Shown piece by piece: positions 12,653 to 23,730 of a stretch of DNA of 64,000 bases. The number at the start of each line of letters is the position of its first letter. The first letter of the stretch is position 1. The notes beneath the pieces were generated by a model. That model was not told the origin of the DNA, searched no databases, and worked only from the letters and a program-made list of their open reading frames with translations. Where the stretch lies: the NCBI GenBank assembly GCA_000697335.1, contig JNEM01014685.1, forward strand, positions 23,428 through 87,427. The letters are read 5' to 3'. The position numbers were made by a program, and so were the translations under genes. The stretch is from Conidiobolus incongruus B7586. Its lineage: Eukaryota > Entomophthoromycota > Entomophthoromycetes > Entomophthorales > Conidiobolaceae.

Positions 12653-13393
12653 CTATTAAATCGGAAATCTTTCAAATAAAATTAATACTTAGTTTTATTT
12701 AATCCAATTTTTCATTTCTACCTCAATTATTATCTTCACCTTTTATATTCACCAACTTAAATACCTACTTTATTTATTTATCATCTTTTCTAATACTAAG
12801 TTTTTTTACTATACTACATTTACATATTTTAATCATTTATATATTCCCATTTTAAATATTGATATAGTCTCAATTAATTCCTTATATCAAACGAGTTCAC
12901 CAGCATTGCCATTTACTATGGAATAAATGACTATATTTAAATTGGAAAATGTAAATAAATATGCAATTCTGAAACCAAGATTTGATATTGTTAAGAATAC
13001 TAGAAGAATTTCAAATCCATTTAGTATGATTTTATATTGAATCAAAATTGATATAATATAAAGTCAAATATTTTAATATGCCTTATGCTGATTTTATTCA
13101 AATGGAGGTCTAAATATATATACAGCAACTGGAGCAGTTTGAAGATATTTTAACAATTAAGGACATGAAACAATATAGATAATAGCTAAGTTGGATCAAA
13201 CATAAAGCATATTAACAGATGGTGAGACAGTTAGAAAGGTAAAAAGTGAAGGAAATGTGTATGGAGGATGTTTATATGATTATTTGTAGAATAGGTAGTA
13301 ATTATAGTAGGTGTGAAAGGATGAGGAAAGAGGTAATGTTAGTAGGAGAGACGTGATGTGCAAAGGATGGTAGAAAATGAATATGACTTAAGT
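12653..13393. other. Intergenic, 3' side of the DEAD-box gene
   Basis: No gene seen. The right half (13130-13393) is purine-rich on the + strand and will include the 3' UTR of the minus-strand helicase gene. Confidence 0.55.
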
Positions 13394-15110
13394 TTAGGAG
13401 GCAGCTTTGAGTCCCGATCCAGGTTGGTTGGAGTTTCTGCTATTGTTGGGAGGCTGACGATTGCCTTGGTTGCCATGATAATTAGGGTTATTTTGGTGGT
13501 GACGGTTCTGGTTATTGTAACCATAATTGCCATTGTTATGGTGAGGATTTTGGTTATAGTGTTGACGAGGTCCTCTGTGATCATGTCCTTGATGTTGATT
13601 GGGATAGCCGCCTTGATTGTGATGAGGGTGAGATCTGGGACCACTGTTGGGGCGTTGGAAAGAATCTTGAATACGTTGAATATTTTGGGCAGCCTCAATA
13701 TCAGGTTTTTGAGATTGATCATCATCCAGTGCACTTGGGGCAACATACAATCTCTTGTCGATTGTGGGAGGAATAGGTTGAATTTCAGTACCTAATTCTT
13801 GTTCGATCTTATAAAGAAGGAATCGATCTTCATAAGTGATTAAGTTGATAGCTAAACCTAGGTGACCGAATCTTCCAGAACGACCAATACGATGGAGATA
13901 GGTTTCAGCATTTTTGGGGAAATCAAAGTTAATTACGACGTTAACAGCTTGGATATCGATACCACGAGTCAACAAATCGGTACATACTAAATTACGACAG
14001 ATACCATTGCGGAAATCGTGGAATACTCGATTACGATTTTGTTGAAGCATCTTGGCATGAGAATAGAAACAAGAGTAGCCAAGTTGGGTAATTTTACGAG
14101 CTAGAAGTTCTACACGGCTTACAGAGCTACAGAAAATAATAGATTGATTGATTTGCAATTTAGAGAATAAGGTGTTCAAACAGTGAACCTTTTGGCGTTC
14201 TTCGACAAAGACATAGTATTGTGTAACACCTCTGAGGGTGAGTTCATCCATAAGATTGATTTCGTAGGGCTTTACAAGGAATTTATCCTTAAAATTCTTG
14301 ACCAACATGGGGAATGTAGCGCTAAATAACATGATTTGACGATCTTTAGGTAAATAATTAATCAATTGTTCAACAACGGGTGCAAACTCGGGTGAAAGCA
14401 ATTTATCAGCTTCGTCTAAAACATAGGTAGGACAATCACTCAAGTCAGCAATTCCTCGGCTTGCTAAATCTAAAACTCTACCAGGAGTTCCAACAATCAC
14501 ATGTACAGTATCGGCAAGACGTAAAATATCTTCTTTCAAATTGGTACCACCAGTAGATACCATAACTTGTATACCCATATGCTTACCAAGCGTCTTACAT
14601 ACTTGACTTGTTTGAAGAGCTAATTCACGAGTAGGAACAAGTAATAAGGCTTGAATCTTGGGTTTTTGTGTGTTGATTTTTTCAAGGGCAGGAATGACAA
14701 AAGCAGCAGTTTTACCCGTTCCATTCTTAGCTCTAGCTAAAATATCACGACCCGTTAAAGCAATAGGGATGGCTTCTTCTTGAATCGGAGAAGGACGTTC
14801 AAAACCAGCTTCAAATATGCCCATCAGTAATTCTCTCTTCAAAAAATAATCTTCAAATTCATTGCCTTTAGTAACGGTAACATCCTTTTAAAATGGTTCT
14901 AAGGTCAATAAAATAGGAAAGTAAAAGTAAAGAAAAGAGCTTACTTCAGTTTGAGGGCGGTTATCTTTTGGGGGAATATTTAGTTGCTTTTTCCATTGAG
15001 CATTGCTATAGCTAAAAAAGGTAAAAATCATCAGTCAACGTTGTAAAATGAAAGATGAAAACAACTCACTTAAAATTAGCAGACGGAGGTTGCGTAGGGT
15101 TAGAAGACAT
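13394..15110 (-). CDS. DHH1: DEAD-box RNA helicase Dhh1/DDX6
   Basis: Cytoplasmic ATP-dependent RNA helicase that promotes mRNA decapping, translational repression and P-body formation. I reconstruct three exons: 15110-15070, 15011-14945 and 14884-13394, with GT-AG introns, giving 532 residues. The junctions restore the family-typical [17 protein letters not shown] and then [20 protein letters not shown]. Visible motifs: Q motif [13 protein letters not shown], Walker A AKNGTGKT (about residues 88-95), [16 protein letters not shown] in VLDEADKLL (193-196), SAT (224-226), TRGID and [10 protein letters not shown] (367-376). From about residue 430 the protein has a low-complexity tail rich in N, H, G, Q and P, the kind that promotes condensates. 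The first two introns lie in the N-terminal extension. Starting at the later ATG (14842) would remove the conserved N-terminal segment, so the upstream ATG is preferred. Confidence 0.96.
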
Positions 15111-17715
15111 GATGTAAATAAAGCGATTTTAATAAGTAATACAAAAGTAAGAAGATTTTCAAGTTTTGTTAATAATCACACAATATTATAAAAGTGATAT
15201 CTAAAATAGTGTAAAGCAGAAGTAAACCAACTTTTAAAGAATAAATTTGTACAGAAAAATATTACAAAGAGGGTGTTGGTTGGTAATTAGAAGGAGCGTC
15301 GGTAATGATATGAGATAAGTGCTTTTAATTAGCGAAAGATTTGATTTTCAGTAGAAAATTTTCACAGTTGACTTTTATAAGTTGAAATTTAAGAAATGTG
15401 TGAATGTAAATTTGGGGTTATTTTTTATATGGAGGGATTCAGTGATTGAATCTGACATTCATTTACAAAATGGGTTTACTATAATTTTAGTTAATTTTTT
15501 GTTAGTTTCCTTATTTGTCTATGATTTATTTTTTATATTCTTCAATAATTGATTAATTAAATAGAATAATTTATATATTAAAGGATTAGATAGAACAAAC
15601 TAGATAATATAATTATAACAATTGATATTTCTCTATAATTTATTTTAGAATTATAGTATAAAATATTGTTCTATTATCTATAAATTGCTTTTGTTATAAT
15701 GTTTTTTAATAGCAAAAAAATTCTAAATAAAATTTGAATCAGATCAACAAGATATATCACTAATTCTATTCAATTATCACAATAATATATGTTTAAAAAA
15801 TTTGATACTTCAGTTTACACAGTCCTTTTTCAAGCCTTCAAGCAAGGATAATAAAATAACTAAATATGTAAAAACTCATCAGCTTATTTTAATATTAATT
15901 TTTCAATATAATGATTATTTGATCTGTAACTAAAACTGCATTATACTAACATATTTAATTTATTTTTAAAAACTAGTTTAGTTTGATTATATACTATATT
16001 ATGCGGTTTTTTAATTAAATTAATTCAATCTTTGGTCTTATATGTTATAGTTATCTTACTATTATTTACTTTGAACACATATAATTTTTAAATGGATTTC
16101 AAATATTGAATAAAAACAATAGAAAATCTGAATTATTCAAAAATCACTCAGTAAATTATAGAGTCTACTTCATTTGAATGGGGTTCCTGAACAAAATCGT
16201 AATAAATATATATCTAACCTTTAAATTTTGATCAACAAAAATTTTGTTAATGATAACTTTAATCATCTTGTAATAAATTGATACATCAAAATAACAATAT
16301 ATGAAATTAATGTTATCATCAATAGCTAGTTAATGACAATAGGTTTAGAAATATTATTTGAATTTGATATAATTAACAAAATTGAAAAGGTTTTAATCAA
16401 TTATTTGATCATATAATAATCAATACAATATAATAATATCACCAATTATAATTCTGAATATATTCTTTTAGAAAATACTGCAATTCAAGAATAATATTTT
16501 TAAAAAACATTATTTGTTCTCAAAAATATCATATCATCTATTCAAAAGTTATCAAAAATAACAATTATTAAAAATATTGATATCGTTTATTATGGTTTAT
16601 ACTTTAACAGTAAAGTTTAATATTTTCAAATTAATATTGAATATTATCAAGTTATTAAATCTTAGAAGTTTAAATAAATCGTTTAGTATTATATTTATAT
16701 AATCTATAATATTTAATATTCTGAATCTTATACCAATTATATTACAACTGAATCCAAAAATTTGTTAGAGTTTATTCATATATAGATATTTAAGCATATA
16801 TTCAATTCAATTCAATTCAATATCTATAAATATAATCAACCCTATTATCAAATCATAAACCATCCAAAACAATCCAACTATTTAGGTTTTAGTCAAAAAA
16901 ATGGTTGGATAAAGTAATATATTTAAGTGTCTTTGTATCACAAAATCTTGAATTGAATTCTAATATTACGTATTAATATTAAAATTCTTAGCAATAAAAT
17001 TTATTGAGCAGTATATTTTTTCATAATTGGTGGAATGAAATTGTATTGTAGTTATTATTATCATCAATATTTCCAATATATTTTATCTAGAATATTCATA
17101 GCTTTAATAAAAAGAGTTTTTAATCAAATTGCTAATATTATGGTGGATTAATTGGTATTATGACTTGATAATGAATTCAATGTATTTTAAATGGATATAT
17201 TTTAGAATGTTATGTGCAATTTCAGGGAAGTAGTAGATAAAAATAATAATAATATATAGTATCATTATAATGAATTATTTATCATCATATATAGTGTAAA
17301 TATACTATACAATTGAATTTAAAATTATTGTAAATCAAGTATAGATACTTTGATCATATACTCACCAGCAACAAATATTTATAAATGTAATTTTACTATT
17401 ATCAATGATATTTAATAATAATATACCATTTATATTAGGTATTTGGCAATAAGTTTTGATTCTAAGACTTAGGTCTATAGATTTTTAAATAAATAAAATC
17501 CGATTAAAATCGGTTAAAAAATTGGGTAAATTCCCCTAAATAGTCCCTCCGCCACGGAAATCTTTAGTAAAAGGCGAAAGATTTATCCGAAAGAAATGAG
17601 GAAAGGACAGGGAAGATAATGATTAAATTTTTATGAATGATTAAATTTATATATAATTCACAATATTTAAAATTATGGTATTTTGTCCACGTGATTCTCA
17701 ATTGATTTGAAATAT
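15111..17715. other. AT-rich intergenic, no gene seen
   Basis: Contains the 5' flank of the helicase gene, then about 2.4 kb of AT-rich DNA with no coding ORF. A short tandem TTCAA stretch lies at 16800-16820. Confidence 0.55.
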
Positions 17716-17735
17716 TGTCACGAGTCAACGTGACA
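17716..17735. repeat. Inverted repeat TGTCACG/CGTGACA
   Basis: Seven-base arms TGTCACG and CGTGACA separated by six bases. TGTCAC...GTGACA are typical outer ends of LTRs, and the minus-strand reading ends CTCGTGACA before ATAT, as at 10550. It may mark the left edge of an inserted LTR running right, or the edge of one running left. I could not find a convincing partner end. Confidence 0.35.
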
Positions 17736-17807
17736 TTACCTAAAATAGGATATAATAGGAACATTTAAAGTTCCACTTCCCTTGAAATAATCACTACAAG
17801 ACAAAAG

Positions 17808-17834
17808 GACAAAGAAGACAAAGAAGACAAAGAA
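17808..17834 (+). repeat. Three tandem copies of GACAAAGAA
   Basis: A perfect 9-bp unit three times, with degenerate versions on both sides (about 17799-17846). It is followed by a TATA-like GTATAAGAG at 17846-17854 and a perfect 9-bp hairpin (AGAATAGCT/AGCTATTCT, 17863-17885). Together this could be a promoter and 5' leader for the ORF at 17969, or the U3/R part of an LTR. Confidence 0.6.
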
Positions 17835-17968
17835 GGCCAAAAGAAGTATAAGAGAACACATCAGAATAGCTAGATGAGCTATTCTGGTCATTCCTTTAAC
17901 AGATCTAATAATTAATAAATAAGTTCCTCAGAGTTATAATATTTTATTCACATTAATTAGCTATCATT

Positions 17969-18253
17969 ATGGTACTGTTACGTTCTATTTTATCTCCTGT
18001 AACATTCAAAGAAGTTCCCCTCGCAGAGTCACCTCAGACATCAGTATTCAAATTAACATTTGTCCTGCTATGTGTAATGGTTAGCTGGGGAGGAACTTGG
18101 TTAACTACAGGAAGTAATCGCTGGATAATGCGTTTGTGTCTACTAATGAGTTGGGGAATCCTTATACATCAATGTGATGACTTCGTGGTGAATTCTTCAG
18201 CTCCTCATTGGCGGATCTTAGAGGTAGTTGACAAATATTTTGATAATTACTAA
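17969..18253 (+). CDS. Possible small membrane protein (unrecognised)
   Basis: 94-codon ORF with a more balanced base composition than its surroundings. It has two hydrophobic stretches (VFKLTFVLLCVMVSW, about residues 27-41, and MRLCLLMSWGILI, about 54-66) and several Trp and Cys residues, which is unusual for a chance ORF in AT-rich DNA. A TATA-like site, a leader hairpin and a purine repeat lie upstream. I do not recognise a family. It could be a genuine small lineage-specific protein, part of an inserted element, or a chance ORF. Confidence 0.35.
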   Translation: MVLLRSILSPVTFKEVPLAESPQTSVFKLTFVLLCVMVSWGGTWLTTGSNRWIMRLCLLMSWGILIHQCDDFVVNSSAPHWRILEVVDKYFDNY

Positions 18254-18255
18254 AT

Positions 18256-18642
18256 CTAGAATTATCAATCAACAATATCCAATTTAGATCAATTATATTC
18301 AAATTTCTAGAATTTTTAAAGATGTTCATTTTATCATAATAATATACTGTTCGTTTTAGAAATAATATTAAATATATTAAAAGTAGGATCTTATTATATC
18401 AGTGGAAGAGGATGATATGTGTGTTTTTGGATCGTTTAATTGAATCGAAATAAGAACAAAGAAGGCAACTTGGGAAGTACTTGGTCTATCTGAAAAATTT
18501 AAATTGTAATGATAAATGAATTTGAAAAGTTTAATTCATTTGAAGTCAATAGAGATTAACAACTTTATTAAATATTAATAATGGTAATAATTATATATAC
18601 ATATACATTAAAATTGAAAAATAATTAGTATAATAGATACTT
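18256..18642. other. Intergenic and 3' UTR of the SPX-RING gene
   Basis: AT-rich with no gene seen. The right part will hold the 3' end of the minus-strand SPX-RING transcript. Confidence 0.5.
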
Positions 18643-19725
18643 TTACATGATAGAACAGCCGTTTGGACTATGGCCAGGCGCTCTGCTGGTAACTTGTTGG
18701 TAATACATTTTATCCCTTTCGACCATATTAATCTTGGCCTTTCGTTTGATTTCCAAGGGGAACTTTTGTTGCATCAATGTTTGCAATCTCTGGTCAATGT
18801 TCAAACTGTCAGCTTCTTTCATAGCGTTTTCGGTGCGGCACATAGGACAATGCGGCATATTGCGATATTGCGCTTGGATGCAGCAGAGGAGACAGAATAG
18901 ATGACCACATTTTAAACGAATGGGACGCCATGCGATGTCGTAGCAGACTGGGCATTCGTAATCGGTGGTGGAGGGTAAGCACTTGAGGATCACAGTACCC
19001 CAATCTTTGATCAAGATTTGACTGTGTTCGAATAGTGGATTGAATTTGAGTACGAGCTCTGAAATCTGTTGAGGAGTTAGTGTTTGAGTGGTTTTCGCCA
19101 TTTTCTTAAGAATTTTCCTCAAGGCGAGCTGGTTGAGCTCATTGAAGTGAATCAATGTCAATATCTGTTGGCTGATGGTTAGGATATTGAATAGTACTCG
19201 CTTGGACTTGGGATCTTTGAATTTGGTAAACACTTTGTCCACTTTGACTTGGTGGATCAGTTTGTGCAACATAGGCTTTAACTTGATGTACGAAATGGAT
19301 TTGAGTGGTGCTTGGGTCTGGTTGCTGAGATGTACCTGATCGTATTCTTCCATGAAGCGACGCCATTGAATAAGATCAACACTGTCTGGCTGAGTGACGC
19401 TCGCGAGCTGGGTTCGGATTTGCAAAAGACTCGCTTCAATGCTCGATTTGGCACGGTGCAAGAAATCGTTTAGGGAGAAAAGAGAATGCACGAGGAGTGG
19501 AGCAAACTCCTGGTTGGTATTTGCTAATAAATCCGCTGGGAATGGCATGGAATCGAATTCATCAGAGCATAAGTGCTTTAGAAATTTATAAACCTGATCC
19601 AAGCTCACCTCTCCCTCTTCAGGTTTCTTGAGCGTTTTCTTCAATTTTTTATAAGGGATAACGTAAGTCTGCCATTCTGGATTAAAAGAAATAATTTCAT
19701 TAGACAATTGCTTGGCAAACTTCAT
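18643..19725 (-). CDS. SPX-RING E3 ubiquitin ligase with C-terminal CaaX box
   Basis: 360-residue intronless protein. Residues 1 to about 215 form an SPX domain, which senses inositol pyrophosphates and phosphate status. It starts MKFAKQLSNEI, has the basic IPYKKLKKTLKK helix (residues 23-34), and ends with the LRKILKKMAK helix (202-211) typical of SPX ligand binding. A RING-HC domain follows, with Cys258, Cys261, Cys273, His275, Cys278, Cys281, Cys293 and Cys296, and then ADSLNIDQRL and FPLE as in fungal SPX-RING proteins (the Neurospora RING-14 type). The last four residues, CSIM, match a CaaX prenylation signal with Met favouring farnesylation, which would anchor the ligase to a membrane. 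The SPX-RING order is known from fungi; the CaaX tail is what is unusual. Substrates are unknown. Confidence 0.92.
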   Translation of the reverse strand: MKFAKQLSNEIISFNPEWQTYVIPYKKLKKTLKKPEEGEVSLDQVYKFLKHLCSDEFDSMPFPADLLANTNQEFAPLLVHSLFSLNDFLHRAKSSIEASLLQIRTQLASVTQPDSVDLIQWRRFMEEYDQVHLSNQTQAPLKSISYIKLKPMLHKLIHQVKVDKVFTKFKDPKSKRVLFNILTISQQILTLIHFNELNQLALRKILKKMAKTTQTLTPQQISELVLKFNPLFEHSQILIKDWGTVILKCLPSTTDYECPVCYDIAWRPIRLKCGHLFCLLCCIQAQYRNMPHCPMCRTENAMKEADSLNIDQRLQTLMQQKFPLEIKRKAKINMVERDKMYYQQVTSRAPGHSPNGCSIM

Positions 19726-21146
19726 CTTTGCAGTGTTTTATGTACTATAAATCATTAAAAATTAAGTAATTATTTGCTAAAGTTCATCAACCATTAATCA
19801 AAAAGGATGATAATAAACTAATATTATTTTTTTATTATATTTTTATGGGTTGATTTGGTGATTTTTAATTGAACTAAAGCTTATTTATATACCCATTTTC
19901 GATTTTTATTTTAGAGTGTACAAATAACCCAAACCATCCACTCTAGACTTATTTGCCCACCGAAAAGGGCTATGTTTATTCGCCAATTTCAAATTCACCT
20001 CAATATTCTCGGATCTTACATTTAACTGGTAAATTCCAAATTTATGGAAATTATGAAAGAAATAATGACAAATTGTAGTGTCGGTTAATCAATTAAATAC
20101 TAAATACTGAATTATTGAAAATTATTTGGTATTTTTATCCAAATTGGGATATTAATAAGGTATTCTATTCCAATATAATCTAACATTATCATATTCCAAG
20201 TTTACATGTAAATCTATTTTTCAAATTTAGTATTTTTATCATTATATATTCTCGGTGTATGGCAACTTTTATCAAGGGAATTTTAACCAATCAACAACTT
20301 ATATTAGGCTCATATGACTCAAAAAATTTTCAAAATCATAATAATTATATAAGAGTGAAATAAAATTATAAAAATGTTTTTTAAGAATTAGGTTAATTAA
20401 GTTTTTAATATTAAATAAATTTTATTATACCAGTATAATAATGATATAATGAATAAAGTTGAAATATTAAAAATATAAAATGAATAAAAACAATTTTATT
20501 CAATATTCATTTTGATTCAGACTGTATACACTGTCGAAGGGGTAACTATAAATTCTCAAATATTTACAGATATTTTTTGAAAAATTGCGATAAATGAATT
20601 TACATCCAAATTTTCTAATATATATTAATGATTTATACATAGATGGTATATTCTTATATCCTTTAAGTATTTTAACAAACTGATCAATTCAATTGAACGC
20701 ATATATAGTGAATTGATGCTTGATAAGATTGGTTTCATAATTTTACTATATAATTCAATAATAAATAGAGATTGAAATATGCATATTAAACAAAGAAAAC
20801 TTTGAAAATATGGAATGGTCTATTTAATTTAATAGTACGATATCTTATAAAAATTTAAAACCATCAAAAAATTCTAAATTTTTTATTAGATAACCTGACT
20901 AGAATGATAATAAATCAAACATTTGATAAATTATTATTCAATTAAATTTTAATTATTTACCCCAGTTTTAAATGATTATTATATTATTAAATTTTTAATT
21001 TGATTTGATAAATGACTATTATACAAGTCTAATAATTAAGTTTAAAATCATAACTTTTGTCTAGTTAATGATAATTTTAGACTATTTGAAATTCTCAATT
21101 TGGATTCAATATCTTCATCCTAATTAAGCTGTTAAGATCTATATAA
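19726..21146. other. Intergenic, divergent promoter region of the SPX-RING gene
   Basis: No coding ORF seen. Around 19905-20040 the sequence is less AT-rich than its surroundings and may hold upstream regulatory sequence of the SPX-RING gene. Confidence 0.5.
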
Positions 21147-21482
21147 TCAATAATGTGGATCAAGATTTACCTCGTCATCAGGTACTAAATCATCAATTAC
21201 TTTAGTCTGACCAGATGTCCATTCAATACTCCAAGATTCAGATATGATAGGTTCAATAGCACAATATAATTGACATAATTTAACAGTAGCTTTACCCAAA
21301 CCAATTATTTGAATATTGTCAAATTTTTCGAGTAATTTTAATACTCTTAATCGATAACTATTCAAAGGAGTTCTTGTAGTGATATAAATTTGATTTTCCA
21401 TACAATTCGGCTTTTGTATGGTTCTTCTCTTAATTTTATATGGTTTTGATTGCTGTGAAGATTTTTGTGATGTGGTTTTCAT
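21147..21482 (-). CDS. POP7: RNase P/MRP subunit Pop7/Rpp20-like (Alba fold)
   Basis: 111-residue basic protein, close in size to Pop7/Rpp20 (about 140 residues). The core resembles the Alba-like fold of that subunit: IYITTRTPLNSYRLRVLKLL, then NIQIIGLGKATVKLCQLY. That is a first strand, a TPL turn, a long basic helix, a second strand with the invariant GLGKA loop, and a helix. The N-terminus is rich in K, Q and S. Pop7 pairs with Pop6/Rpp25 and binds the P3 helix of RNase P and MRP RNA, so it acts in tRNA and rRNA processing in the nucleus. Single exon. The assignment is by motif; another Alba-domain RNA-binding protein is the main alternative. Confidence 0.72.
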   Translation of the reverse strand: MKTTSQKSSQQSKPYKIKRRTIQKPNCMENQIYITTRTPLNSYRLRVLKLLEKFDNIQIIGLGKATVKLCQLYCAIEPIISESWSIEWTSGQTKVIDDLVPDDEVNLDPHY

Positions 21483-22167
21483 TTATGTTATATTAATATT
21501 TTGATTAAATAATATGTAAATGACTTGCAATTTTTAAGGTTCAATTTTATGTTCGAATTTGTCCTTTTAGAATTGTGGGATCAATTCTAATGAATATTTA
21601 GATTATTGATTATTTTCAAACAAATATGATTTTCCTTAAAATATTAAAAAAATATATATGTTGTAAATAAATAAAAATGGATTTTCAAAATTATTTGAAT
21701 TATAAATAAATAAAACAGCTTACTATTGATTAAGTTTAAGTTTTTTATTTTAATAGTAGAACGAGAACTACTTATCAAATCATCAAATAAATCTATTTTA
21801 ATGCTTAATCATAACAAACAAAAAATATATAATACAATTATGAATATATATTAAATCATACTATCTATTTGGAAATACTATACAACCTGATTATATTCCT
21901 TTAATATACTAAGACAATTGTTAAAAGTTTAGATTACATTTGTAATATTAATAGTGGAATATAATGATCATTATTATATATTTGTGTAATTAAAAAAATA
22001 TGAAATATAGTATGATGAGAAGATGAATGAAAAAAGCTTAAATAGTTTATAATGTATTAGCTAAATAAAACATAAAAGAAGTTTTTTAGTAAAAAGATTG
22101 AGAAATGAATTAAAAATAGAAATATTAACAATCAAAATTATCATAATAGTCAAACAAACTTAACCAT
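21483..22167. other. AT-rich intergenic
   Basis: No feature seen between the Pop7-like gene and tRNA-Val. Confidence 0.55.
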
Positions 22168-22240
22168 GATCTCGTGGTGTAGTTGGTTATCACGTCTGTC
22201 TAACACACAGACGGTCCTCAGTTCGAATCTGAGCGAGATC
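22168..22240 (+). tRNA. tRNA-Val(AAC), second copy
   Basis: Sequence identical over all 73 nt to the minus-strand tRNA-Val at 12580-12652. It has the same anticodon AAC in loop CTAACAC, a perfect GATCTCG/CGAGATC acceptor stem and a GTTCGAATC B box. T-runs at 22253-22256 and 22258-22264 serve as Pol III terminator. The flanks of the two copies are unrelated, so identity is confined to the gene. Confidence 0.96.
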
Positions 22241-23018
22241 ATTTTCAACTAATTTTCTTTTTTTAATTTTATAATTTTTTTCATAATTCTATTTATTCAA
22301 TTTCTAAATATATCTATTTTCCGTTACTGTTTCCTTAAATCAACATATATATTTATATTGATAGCTATATCCTTCTATTTTCATATATTCTAATTGGTAA
22401 TTTGACACTTTTGATATTTTTAATTTTGCAAATAAATTTGAATATTTTGAAAATATATGTTATATCATAATTAAATACAATTCACATATTCTTGGTGAAT
22501 ATTGTTATATTTAAATAATATATATATATATATATATATTAGCTCATTACTTACGCTATTTCTTTTAATACTAGTATTTAGTGTCAAAATTTTATATATC
22601 ATCTAATTATAATTTTATCAAATCAAAAAAAAATTAATTGTCACTATTGTAAAATGGATAATCAAATTAAATGGCTGGTTATACTGAGCTATTCATTGGT
22701 ATTTCTTTTTATACTAAAAATCTCAAATTTACAATATTGATTAGAGATAGAAGTTTTTGAATATTTTGAATCATTTATTCAAAATTTACAGAATCAAGTA
22801 TATTCTTCATAATCCAAATGTAATTAAATTGTTTTTATTTTAAATTTTGAAATATCTATATTAATATTTGTAATTAGTTTTATTTTTCACAATATCCTAA
22901 TATATTAATATTTATTTTATTTTTATATTAATACCAATTATCATTACAAAATTTTGTTTTCATATTTTGGGAAATCAATTCGAATAATTTAATACTTTTT
23001 GAAATTATTTTTTTTTCA
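22241..23018. other. AT-rich intergenic with a TA microsatellite
   Basis: Contains an AT dinucleotide run at about 22517-22540 and otherwise no recognisable feature. Confidence 0.6.
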
Positions 23019-23504
23019 TTTGCTTAGCAATGCTAGCGAGGGTCAAAATAGTCAGCTCACTGATCCCAGGGGTAGAAAGTACCCCCAAGGCAAGCTAGGC
23101 GAGCAAAAGCAAATAAATAACTAGTTGGATAGTGAGCATGGCACTCAAAGTTGGAGAATACGTCACCGTACGCGGATTGATGGTTATTATTTGGCCTGCA
23201 TTCATTCTCACCTCATTATGCATATAAAATTGATAAATTTGAAATATTGGGGTTGGGCCGTACTTATGGAACAGTGTCTTGATACAGCATCCAATTAACC
23301 AGCTAATTAAAGTGCTAGCAACAGCCTAGGCTGTTTTATCGGGACTTATAGGCCCACGGGTGTATCCACCTTCATGGGACGCACACTTGGAGTCCCATGG
23401 AGGGCATGGTTCCGAATCTATCCCTCCAGCCGGTTTTTTCAAGCGGTTCTGGCAAGTTACAAGTAACTCAACTGGTTGCTAAGTCGATAACCTTAACGTT
23501 GTTT
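23019..23504 (+). ncRNA. GC-rich, hairpin-rich island; candidate structured RNA
   Basis: About 460 bp with far higher GC than both flanks, no coding ORF, and several strong potential helices. CTTAGCAA (23023-23030) can pair with TTGCTAAG (23476-23483) and would close the whole island. Others are TTTGCTT/AAGCAAA around 23019-23112, GGGGTA/TACCCC with loop GAAAG (23069-23085), a 16-bp self-complementary AACAGCCTAGGCTGTT at 23320-23335, and a 12-bp stem CCTTCATGGGAC/GTCCCATGGAGG (23368-23403) with one G-U pair. A B-box-like GGTTCCGAATC sits at 23408 and T-runs lie at 23434-23439 and 23500-23504. This suits a long Pol III-type RNA (RNase P, MRP or SRP class), but I could not match the conserved cores of any family. 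The internal T6 also argues against one Pol III transcript spanning the island. Strand is a guess. A decayed transposon with inverted ends is the alternative. Confidence 0.4.
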
Positions 23505-23730
23505 TTAATTATCATTATTCCAATATTTTTATCAAGAGATAAAAATTTGATATTAGATGAATTGAGCCTATTAGTTAAATAATTTGTAGAATAATAATAA
23601 AAATTTATTCATTGTCCAATCAAAAAAAATTTACTATTGAACTAATTTGAAACGATATCGAATTTTAAAATGAAATTGGTTTTGTAAATTTTTGTTATAA
23701 TCACCCTCATTGGAAGGGGGTGACTCTGAG

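Noticed and set aside
13358-13795. 145-codon + strand ORF opposite the helicase tail
   Set aside because: Antisense shadow of the His/Asn/Gly-rich tail of the DHH1 gene; its I/V repeats mirror that codon pattern.
22517-22545. AT dinucleotide runs as replication origins or regulatory elements
   Set aside because: Such runs (also near 44600 and 50030) are ordinary microsatellites in this composition; nothing ties them to a function.
23309-23345. Helitron 3' end (hairpin followed by CTAG)
   Set aside because: The CTAG lies directly beside the stem instead of about 10 nt away, and no matching 5' end or helicase sequence is present.
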